Below are positions 43,682 to 49,955 of a DNA stretch of 49,955 nt, piece after piece; the first letter of the stretch is position 1, and each line of letters opens with the position of its first letter. The notes below the pieces were generated by a model. The model was given only the letters and a program-made list of their open reading frames with translations. It had not been told where the DNA came from and did not search any database. The position numbers were made by a program, and so were the translations under genes. The stretch comes from CAYNYI01 sp964401455. GTDB taxonomy: Bacteria; Fibrobacterota; OXYB2-FULL-49-7; CAYNYI01. Location of the stretch: assembly GCA_964401455.1 (NCBI GenBank), contig CAYNYI010000005.1, forward strand, positions 1 to 49,955, read 5' to 3'.

Positions 43682-44410
43682 TCAGTTAAGTTTAAATCTT
43701 TCTCCGAGATATATCCTTCGCGCATCCGGATTGTTGGCAAGGTCCTCGGAAGTACCCTCAATAAGTATATTACCCTCGTTCATGATATATGCGCGATCGG
43801 TAATGGCAAGAGTATCTCTGACATTATGATCTGTTATTAGTACTCCTATACCTTTTTTTTCCTTTAATTCATAAACAATATTCTGAATATCCTCGACAGC
43901 AATAGGGTCAACACCGGCAAAAGGTTCGTCAAGCAGAAGAAAATCGGGATTTGTCGTCAGCGCCCTCGCGATTTCTGTTCTTCGTCTTTCTCCTCCGGAC
44001 AAAGTATCGGCTATGCTTTTGCGGATATGGGTAATTTTCAATTCTTCCAACAGACTCTCGGCTTTCTCCCTCTGCTGCTTTTTTGGAATTTTCATTGTTT
44101 CCAGAATAGCCAGAAGGTTTTTTTCAACAGAAAGCTTACGGAAGATAGAAGGCTCCTGGGCCAGATACCCGATCCCCTTTCGAGCCCTTTTATACATCGG
44201 TCTCCCGGTCAGGTCCTCATCGTCTCCGTAAATTTTACCGCTTGTAGGTTTAATAAGACCCACAATCATATAAAAAGTCGTCGTTTTCCCCGCTCCGTTA
44301 GGACCGAGCAGACCGACTATTTCCTGTTTATTTACGGAAATAGAGGCTTTTTTAACGACTGTCCTCTTTCCGTATTTTTTTATAAGATTCTCTGTTCTTA
44401 CTGTTTTCAT
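43682..44410 (-). CDS. lptB: LPS export ABC transporter ATP-binding protein
   Basis: This 242-residue ATPase powers LPS extraction from the inner membrane with LptF/LptG. Walker A is GPNGAGKT at 36-43, the Q-loop is GIGYLAQEPSIF, the signature is LSGGERRR, Walker B is FLLLDEPFAGVDP, and the switch histidine is in ITDHNVRDTL. LptB-specific features include FRKLSVEKN and the C-terminal GERFKLN. It lies in the order lptC-lptA-lptB-rpoN, the same as in proteobacteria. LptF and LptG are not in the window. Confidence 0.95.
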   Translation of the reverse strand: MKTVRTENLIKKYGKRTVVKKASISVNKQEIVGLLGPNGAGKTTTFYMIVGLIKPTSGKIYGDDEDLTGRPMYKRARKGIGYLAQEPSIFRKLSVEKNLLAILETMKIPKKQQREKAESLLEELKITHIRKSIADTLSGGERRRTEIARALTTNPDFLLLDEPFAGVDPIAVEDIQNIVYELKEKKGIGVLITDHNVRDTLAITDRAYIMNEGNILIEGTSEDLANNPDARRIYLGERFKLN

Positions 44411-44436
44411 TCTAAATATAAATTTAACTAATTCTA

Positions 44437-45594
44437 TCAGCTATTTAAAGGATAATATGCCCCTCTTGTGCCGCCTTTCACATTAACCTTGTTTATACGC
44501 CCGTCCAGGAAATAGATGTTAATCACTTCGCCACTGCATTTATTTATACCTGTTTTGCCGGGCCCCTCATCAGTATAATAATACAAATTCTCCGCGTTTC
44601 CCTCAACATGCATCTTTTTTACTGTACCGGAACTGTCGAAATACATGTCCATCCGGTAACCGTTTATCCGGTTTTTTTCTTCGGGACGGTCATCAAAATA
44701 ATGATATCCGATACTGTTGCTGTATGTCTCTACCCGCGAAAGACGGGAATCGCTGAAATAAATAAAAATACTGTCGGCGTACATCTCCGAATATTTTGTG
44801 CGCACAGAGTCTTTACTGCCGGCCTCAACGACCGTATCGGTTTCCGGAAAAACGCCTTCGGCACTGCCGAGCACATACATTTTATTAAGTTTCTGATCAT
44901 CAAGAAACATTTTAATGGTATCTCCTTTTAGAGAATTTTCTCCCCGGTTCACCACCGGGTCTTCAAGCAGAAGAATAAATCCGCTGTCCGGCCTGAACCA
45001 GGCGGTATCGCACTGCGACTCAATCTCCCCTTTATAGATCCGCACATTTCTTATTGCTTTTGCCGCGCCGTTTTTCCTGAAGTAACTCATCTCCTCGCTG
45101 TAGATTTTCAGTGTGTCTTTCCCGGAGCTGTCCGCTTTAAAAAGCACCGGTTCCGGCTTAATAACAACCTCGCCCCTGTTACGGAAAAGTTCGGCGGCCT
45201 CTCCCTCGATACGGACCTGTCTTCCCTCATCTATCACCTTGACTTTACCCTCCGCTTTGGCATACCGGTCGGAACGCCGGTAAAAACCCTTGTCTGACAG
45301 GAGCAGACGCCCCTCTCTCAGAATAGAGACATTGCCGGAAAGATTGATTATCCCTCTCTCTTTGTAATATCTGGCCGTATCGGATTTTATATCGGTGCCG
45401 TCATGATATATACTCACATTACCCGCAAGAAGCCTTACCACCCTTCCGTTTTCCAGAGACTGTTCGAAATAATCAGCATGCCTGATTATGACAGGCTCGG
45501 AAACATCATTGCCGGGCGCCCGCCTGCGCGCCGGGAAAGACTCAGAGAACAGAAGAAGAAGAAACAGGAAAACCGGATAAAAAGCCCTATTCAA
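44437..45594 (-). CDS. lptA: LptA/OstA-type LPS transport protein, extended
   Basis: This 385-residue protein has a signal peptide (FLFLLLLFSESFPA) and a repeated OstA beta-jellyroll pattern (VRLLAGNVSIYHDGTDIKSD, INLSGNVSILREGRLLLSD, AKAEGKVKVIDEGRQVRIEG and more). It is about twice the length of E. coli LptA. This suggests a single polypeptide supplying several jellyroll units of the periplasmic LPS bridge, or an LptA/LptD-N-like hybrid as in FCB bacteria. The start is TTG at 45592-45594, overlapping the lptC stop by 8 nt, with GGGAGA at 5 nt. Confidence 0.85.
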   Translation of the reverse strand: MNRAFYPVFLFLLLLFSESFPARRRAPGNDVSEPVIIRHADYFEQSLENGRVVRLLAGNVSIYHDGTDIKSDTARYYKERGIINLSGNVSILREGRLLLSDKGFYRRSDRYAKAEGKVKVIDEGRQVRIEGEAAELFRNRGEVVIKPEPVLFKADSSGKDTLKIYSEEMSYFRKNGAAKAIRNVRIYKGEIESQCDTAWFRPDSGFILLLEDPVVNRGENSLKGDTIKMFLDDQKLNKMYVLGSAEGVFPETDTVVEAGSKDSVRTKYSEMYADSIFIYFSDSRLSRVETYSNSIGYHYFDDRPEEKNRINGYRMDMYFDSSGTVKKMHVEGNAENLYYYTDEGPGKTGINKCSGEVINIYFLDGRINKVNVKGGTRGAYYPLNS

Positions 45595-46165
45595 TTATCT
45601 CTCCCGCGTCCTTGATGGGCGCTTGCACATTCTCATGTATCTTCCATTCAGACAAGTCTGAATTAGAAGTAAATCCGTTTCCTGTCAGAACATCCCCGGC
45701 CTCAGTCGTGAATTTCACGTCCCGGTCAGAGTAAATTATGTCTTCGTTCTTTCTCCACTGGATCCATTCGGTCTCCAGGGACTTTTCTCCGGAAGACTTT
45801 ATAAGGACGGAGCCCCAGGCACTAAGAGTATCCATCTTGCTGTTGGCACTCCCGCTGTCTCCCTTTAGCCAGGAAGCCAGTTTTCCGCTTTTGTCGAAAT
45901 AATTTATAATCACAGGAGAAAGCATTATATTCCCTTTTTCCTTGTACTTAACCAAATGGGTTGTCCGCAGCTCCATTTTCTTTTTCATGTCCCCGAGGCT
46001 GTACAGTACGGTCGTATCGGTAAATTCCTGAGATGGAAGTTTATCCTTCGGCACAAATCCGTACTCCTCTTCTCCTTCGCCGGAGCAGGAAAATAAAACC
46101 ATAGCGGCTGCGGGGTATAATATCAAAGCCCTTAATATCTTTGACGCTCTCTCAGGCTTCTTCAT
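45587..46165 (-). CDS. lptC: LptC-like periplasmic LPS export protein, lipoprotein-type anchor
   Basis: With the start at 46165 the protein has 192 residues. The N-terminal segment is a hydrophobic stretch ending in LFSC (Cys27), which reads as a lipobox, where classic LptC has a plain transmembrane anchor. The rest is a jellyroll (LSPVIINYFDKSGKLASWLKG, TNSDLSEWKIH) typical of LptC. It would link LptBFG to LptA. The start was chosen as the ATG overlapping the acyltransferase stop (ATGA); an extension to 46219 lies inside that gene. The lptA start overlaps its end. Confidence 0.85.
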   Translation of the reverse strand: MKKPERASKILRALILYPAAAMVLFSCSGEGEEEYGFVPKDKLPSQEFTDTTVLYSLGDMKKKMELRTTHLVKYKEKGNIMLSPVIINYFDKSGKLASWLKGDSGSANSKMDTLSAWGSVLIKSSGEKSLETEWIQWRKNEDIIYSDRDVKFTTEAGDVLTGNGFTSNSDLSEWKIHENVQAPIKDAGEIIE

Positions 46166-47094
46166 TTTCTGTATGCCATATCTTTCTCCCTCCTGTTTTC
46201 TCCGGGAACGCTGCGCCATCTGTCATGCATCCAAATCCACTGCTCGGGCGCCTGCATTATCAGGCTTTCGAGAGCGGAATTACATTTATTTACAAAACCG
46301 ACAAGGTCTTCAATCTCATTACCCGTTTTATCGGGAATAACTTCCGGGAGGAAAGTAACATTGTGACGGAAGTCCTCCCTCCTTTGTATAACAACCGGAA
46401 TAACGGGTATGTTTTTTCTCATGGCCATACGCAATGTTCCGGCCGGAGTAAATGCGGGTCTGCCGAAAAAATCCGCGTAAACGCCCGGCACTCTGGTATC
46501 CAGGTCAAAGAGTACACCGAAGCATTCCCCTTTTTTGAGACGGCGCATTACATCCATGGTGTTTCCTCCGCGTTCTACATAACGGACCTTGTGGCTCTGT
46601 CTGTTTCTTACCAAAAGTCTGTCCAGCCTTCTGTCGTACAATTTGGTGCCTACAACCGTCATGGGAAAACCGCTCGCCGAAAGAAAAACAGAAAGCATTT
46701 CGAAACAACCTACATGCCCTGAAAGAAAAATTACACCACGGTTCTTTTCATAAGCCTCACGGGCATATTCAATCCCCTTTACAACAAATTTACCGGAGAG
46801 ATTACCGGACCCTATACGCTTTATGTACAGGACTTCCGAAAAGTTCAAGGCAAGATCCCGAAAGACTTTCTTTGCCATCCGCCTGATTTCCTTTTTACTT
46901 TTTCCGCTGAAAACCATCGAAAGGTTTTTTATGGCAATTTTTCTTTCCTTAACGGCCAGATAATACGCCGCCCGGCCGATAAAAGAGAAAAATACCCGTA
47001 CAAAAGCTTCAGGCATATATGAAAGAAAAACGACAACTGTTCTTATGACAATGTAGATCAGGCCGTTTTTTACTTTCTTCAGGAATTTTTTCAA
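46162..47094 (-). CDS. lpxL: Lipid A biosynthesis acyltransferase (LpxL/HtrB family)
   Basis: This 310-residue inner-membrane-associated acyltransferase has an N-terminal hydrophobic segment, the catalytic HVGCFE motif (His127, Glu132; H-x4-E) and the FDLDTR...GVYADFFGRPAFTPAG segment of the family. It adds secondary acyl chains to lipid A. Which chain and position cannot be read, so the symbol is a family-level call. It lies 15 nt after the dksA-like gene and overlaps lptC by 4 nt, putting lipid A acylation and LPS export in one unit. Confidence 0.88.
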   Translation of the reverse strand: MKKFLKKVKNGLIYIVIRTVVVFLSYMPEAFVRVFFSFIGRAAYYLAVKERKIAIKNLSMVFSGKSKKEIRRMAKKVFRDLALNFSEVLYIKRIGSGNLSGKFVVKGIEYAREAYEKNRGVIFLSGHVGCFEMLSVFLSASGFPMTVVGTKLYDRRLDRLLVRNRQSHKVRYVERGGNTMDVMRRLKKGECFGVLFDLDTRVPGVYADFFGRPAFTPAGTLRMAMRKNIPVIPVVIQRREDFRHNVTFLPEVIPDKTGNEIEDLVGFVNKCNSALESLIMQAPEQWIWMHDRWRSVPGENRREKDMAYRK

Positions 47095-47109
47095 AGAGCC
47101 TCCGAAGGC

Positions 47110-47538
47110 TTACTTTCCCTCATCATATTCCTGATGACTGTCAAACACAATTTCACCGTTTTCTTCTTTGGTTTTACATTCGATGCACAGTCTGGCATGG
47201 GGGACCGCTTTGAGACGCGCTTTTTTTATGTGTTTTTTACAGACAAAACATTTTCCGTATATCCCTCTGTCTATTCTGTCAAGGGCCTCGTTAAGGTGAT
47301 GGAGGTAGCGCTCCTCCCTGGAAGAAAAAACAAGGTTTTTTTCCTGTTCGGAAGCACCGAAGGCCTGGTCAGCCATATGAAGAGAATAGCTCGAATTATC
47401 TCCGGTGCTCTCCTTGGGAGAAACCCTTAGAGAGCTCTGCTGGAGATAATCCAGTTCCTCAAGCAGCTTAGTCCGCTTTTTGTCTATGAGTTTTTTAAAT
47501 TCATTCATGTCGTTTTTAGTCATCTCTGTCTTTGCCAT
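47110..47538 (-). CDS. DksA/TraR-family zinc-finger protein
   Basis: This 142-residue protein has an N-terminal coiled-coil (about 8-35 and 65-90) and a C4 zinc finger with Cys97, Cys100, Cys118 and Cys121. DksA-type proteins enter the secondary channel of RNA polymerase and mediate the response to ppGpp. The coil tip sequence DNSSYSLHMADQAF replaces the DxxDxA of E. coli DksA with only a loose match, so a general regulatory role is more certain than full DksA activity. It follows ileS by 19 nt, an arrangement common in FCB-type and delta-type genomes. Confidence 0.85.
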   Translation of the reverse strand: MAKTEMTKNDMNEFKKLIDKKRTKLLEELDYLQQSSLRVSPKESTGDNSSYSLHMADQAFGASEQEKNLVFSSREERYLHHLNEALDRIDRGIYGKCFVCKKHIKKARLKAVPHARLCIECKTKEENGEIVFDSHQEYDEGK

Positions 47539-47557
47539 AATTTCCTCCCGTATTTTT

Positions 47558-49955
47558 TTAAACAGTTTTCTCTATTCCTATATCCATTTCAATTCCGTCA
47601 ATGACGGCGTTATCCGAATAAACACCGTCCTTGAGCCGATCAATCAGCTCTGAGGCAAGAGTCTCTTTTTTTATGTATCCCGGAAATTTCTCAAACACAG
47701 CGCTTTTTTGTTTCCCGCTTTCCATACTGAAGTAAATTTTTATGCGGTCTGAGACATTAAAGCCCGCGTCTTTTCGCATATTCTGGACTTTCTTTTTAAA
47801 TTCGACCGCATACCCCTCAAGTAGGAGTTCCTCACTTATCGTTGTATCAAGTGCCACAGTAACCCCCTTTTCTGTTGCCGTTACAAGACCTTTTTTCTCT
47901 TTATACTCAATTACAAGATCTTCGGCAACAATTTCTTCTCCAAGGACCTCTTTCCGGCCTCCCTCTTTAAGTTTTTTAATCCGGTCATAACTGAAACCGG
48001 CTATTATTGAAGCGGCCTCCTTCATCTTCTTGCCGTATCTCTTTCCGAGAATTTTGAAATTCGGTTTTGCCGCCACTTCGACAAGTTCAGACTCCTCATA
48101 GGAAAAAACAAGCTCTTTTATATTAAGTTCTTCCAGCACAAGACTCTCCATCGAGGAAAGCGCTTCTTTTTGTTTTTCATCCCGGACAACAGCGGTTATT
48201 CTTGAAAGCGGCTGGCGTCTTTTTATCTGATGACGGTCACGCAGTATTCCGCCGAGATAAACAACAGTCCGTACGAGGGACATTTTTTCTTCAAGACCCC
48301 GGTCTATTCTGTCTCCATCGGCCGAAGGGTAGTCCTCAAGATGAACCGACTCGCAGGCGGCCGGCAAACCGGAAGAAAGGTTCCTGTATATTTCTTCCGA
48401 AACAAAAGGTAAAAAAGGCGCCAGCAGCCTGGAAAGTGTGGAAAGGACCTCATGCAGTGTCGAATGAGCATAAGATTTATCCTCGGGGTCTTCGCCTATG
48501 TTTTTCCAGAATCTTTCACGGCTTCGCCGTATATACCAGTTTGTCAGGTCATCAATAAAACCGACAAGCACCGGAACCACCCTGTATAAACTGTAAGACT
48601 CCATCTGGGTATTTATTTCTTCAACAGCCGACTGAAGGTACGAAATAATCCATCGGTCAAGCTCATTGCCGCTTTTGGAGCCGTCCTTTCGGGAGGACGG
48701 AGCCCAGCCGTCTTCGTTGGCGTATGTAACAAAAAATCTGTAAGCGTTCCAGAGCGGAATTATTATTGAACGAAGTATCTCCTTTACACCCGCTTCGGAA
48801 AACTTCAGGTCTTCTCCCCTGACAACAGGAGAATCTATTAGAAACAACCTCAGCGCGTCAGCTCCGTATCGGTCAAGAATGTAAACCGGATCAGGATAGT
48901 TTTTAAGTCTTTTGCTCATTTTCTTGCCGTCTTCGGCCAGAACGAGTCCGTTAACCACTACATTCCGGAAAGCTTCTTTGTCAAACAAAAGGGTAGAGAG
49001 AACAAGAAGGGTATAAAACCATCCTCTTGTCTGGTCAAGGCCTTCCGCAATGAAATCAGCAGGGAAGATATCATTGAAATCATCTTCCCTCTCGAACGGA
49101 TAATGGTTCTGGGCATAAGGCATAGACCCTGACTCAAACCAGCAGTCAAGCACTTCGGGGGTTCTTTCCATATTGCCGCCGCATCCTTCCGAAGTACATC
49201 CAAAGCGGACAGGATCAATTTTATGTTTATGCAGATCGTCTATTTTCTGACCGGACAGTTTTTCAAGCTCTGCAATCGAGCCGACGCAGTGCATATGGCC
49301 GCATTTATCGCAGACCCAAACCGGTATGCAGCTGCCCCAGAACCTGTTTCGGCTTATATTCCAGTCCTTGGCCTGAGTAAGCCAGTTTCCGAAACGCTTG
49401 TCTCCGACAAAATCCGGGACCCATCTGATTCTGGAATTGTTTTCAGAGAGTTTCTCTCTGATATCCTCTACTTTAACATACCAGGCGTCTATTGCCCTGT
49501 ATATAAGAGGAGTATCGCTTCTTTCACAGAAAGGGTAACTGTGAACTATGGTGGAGCGTGAAAAAAGTTTCCCGTCCTCTTTCAGTTTTCTGATTATATC
49601 TCCGTCCGCTTCTTTACACTGCCTGCCCGCAAAATCCGGAACAGCGCCAGTGAAAACACCTTCGGCGTCAAGAGGATCGACCAGTTCTATTCCCGCCTCG
49701 CTGCAGATCCTGTAGTCGTCCTCGCCGGATGCGGGAGCCATATGCACAACACCCGTACCGTCCCCGGTGGAGACAAAATCATCCATAAGAACCCTGAAGG
49801 CGTTTTTTGTTTCACTGAAATACGGAAAGACCGGTTCATATTCGGTTCCGGCGAGGACGCTTCCTTTCATTTTTCCAAGAACGGTATATGATTCCGCGTC
49901 CGGAAAATGGGCGGACAGCCTGTCGGCGGCCAGTATGTAGGAGTTTCCATCTTCG
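47558..49955 (-). CDS. ileS: Isoleucyl-tRNA synthetase, N-terminus beyond the window
   Basis: The visible 799 codons run open to the window edge, and the HIGH motif is outside. The editing domain is largely present (GDGTGVVHMAPASGEDD). A zinc-like VCDKCGH...CTSEGCGG insertion and CWFESGSMPYAQ follow. KMSKR (in LAEDGKKMSKRLKNYPDP) is the ATP signature. The tail is long, with an anticodon-binding fold and a C-terminal extension. The pattern matches the large (about 1030-residue) IleRS type found in many non-proteobacteria and eukaryotes. It charges tRNA-Ile. It heads the visible part of the 18-gene chain; the true start and any promoter lie upstream. Confidence 0.95.
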   Translation of the reverse strand, partial: EDGNSYILAADRLSAHFPDAESYTVLGKMKGSVLAGTEYEPVFPYFSETKNAFRVLMDDFVSTGDGTGVVHMAPASGEDDYRICSEAGIELVDPLDAEGVFTGAVPDFAGRQCKEADGDIIRKLKEDGKLFSRSTIVHSYPFCERSDTPLIYRAIDAWYVKVEDIREKLSENNSRIRWVPDFVGDKRFGNWLTQAKDWNISRNRFWGSCIPVWVCDKCGHMHCVGSIAELEKLSGQKIDDLHKHKIDPVRFGCTSEGCGGNMERTPEVLDCWFESGSMPYAQNHYPFEREDDFNDIFPADFIAEGLDQTRGWFYTLLVLSTLLFDKEAFRNVVVNGLVLAEDGKKMSKRLKNYPDPVYILDRYGADALRLFLIDSPVVRGEDLKFSEAGVKEILRSIIIPLWNAYRFFVTYANEDGWAPSSRKDGSKSGNELDRWIISYLQSAVEEINTQMESYSLYRVVPVLVGFIDDLTNWYIRRSRERFWKNIGEDPEDKSYAHSTLHEVLSTLSRLLAPFLPFVSEEIYRNLSSGLPAACESVHLEDYPSADGDRIDRGLEEKMSLVRTVVYLGGILRDRHQIKRRQPLSRITAVVRDEKQKEALSSMESLVLEELNIKELVFSYEESELVEVAAKPNFKILGKRYGKKMKEAASIIAGFSYDRIKKLKEGGRKEVLGEEIVAEDLVIEYKEKKGLVTATEKGVTVALDTTISEELLLEGYAVEFKKKVQNMRKDAGFNVSDRIKIYFSMESGKQKSAVFEKFPGYIKKETLASELIDRLKDGVYSDNAVIDGIEMDIGIEKTV

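Noticed and set aside
46141..46722. Open frame of about 190 codons on the plus strand
   Set aside because: Antisense to the acyltransferase gene, which keeps its catalytic HX4E motif; no protein features on the plus strand.
1..49955. tRNA or rRNA genes
   Set aside because: No stretch with a tRNA cloverleaf and T-loop sequence, or rRNA core sequence, was recognised in the gaps.

Overview
The window is a dense, mostly single-strand stretch of a diderm (LPS-making) bacterial chromosome. It has a full set of lipid A and LPS-export genes (lpxB, lpxL-type acyltransferase, lptA, lptB, lptC). It also encodes a short primary-type sigma factor lacking region 1.1, and secreted proteins ending in FlgD-like C-terminal sorting domains of the type IX kind. 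DapL-type lysine synthesis and a pyrR-led pyrimidine operon are present as well. This combination points to the FCB superphylum or a neighbouring uncultivated phylum. I cannot place it more precisely, and no rRNA or tRNA gene is visible. Start codons include several TTGs, and Shine-Dalgarno sequences are strong at some genes and absent at others.

Layout. 1-740: the remains of a glycerophosphodiester phosphodiesterase lipoprotein gene without a normal start codon or C-terminus. 746-8100 (minus strand): pyrR, two half-size ABC exporters, pyrB, pyrC and prmA, preceded by a PyrR-type attenuator leader. 8261-11635 (plus): a secreted DUF362 protein and a DUF318/ArsP-like permease, closed by a strong terminator. 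11676-13349 (minus): a secreted esterase-like protein with a sorting domain. 13580-14092 (plus): a DJ-1/PfpI protein. 14087-19662 (minus): a beta-glucuronidase-like GH2 gene, polA and lpxB, tightly coupled. 19663-22040: a small accessory island with an IS3-family transposase remnant and a DUF4143 ATPase, the ATPase preceded by 32-bp-spaced palindromes. 22062-27412 (minus): sigma factor, alkaline phosphatase, murA, a candidate structured RNA and a dapL-like aminotransferase. 27495-31231: a divergent locus pairing a lipoprotein plus beta-helix protein with a cyclic-nucleotide-type regulator plus a second beta-helix protein.

31255-49955 (minus) is one chain of 18 genes with no gap above about 35 nt. 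In transcription order these are ileS (cut by the window edge), dksA-like, lpxL-type, lptC, lptA, lptB, rpoN, lipA, hpf, hprK, mlaD-like, ptsH, ptsI, hom, lysC, a polyprenyl-phosphate sugar transferase, coaE and a GT2 glycosyltransferase. It joins envelope building, sigma-54, a regulatory phosphotransferase set (HPr kinase, HPr and EI, but no EIIA in the window) and aspartate-family amino acid synthesis.

The best-supported unusual items are the pyr leader (a CNGNGA hexaloop hairpin, a mutually exclusive pairing and an intrinsic terminator), the operator-like repeats before the DUF4143 ATPase, the candidate RNA between the aminotransferase and murA, and the divergent beta-helix locus whose regulator carries an EF-hand-like loop. 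All functional statements come from reading motifs by eye; no database search was run.
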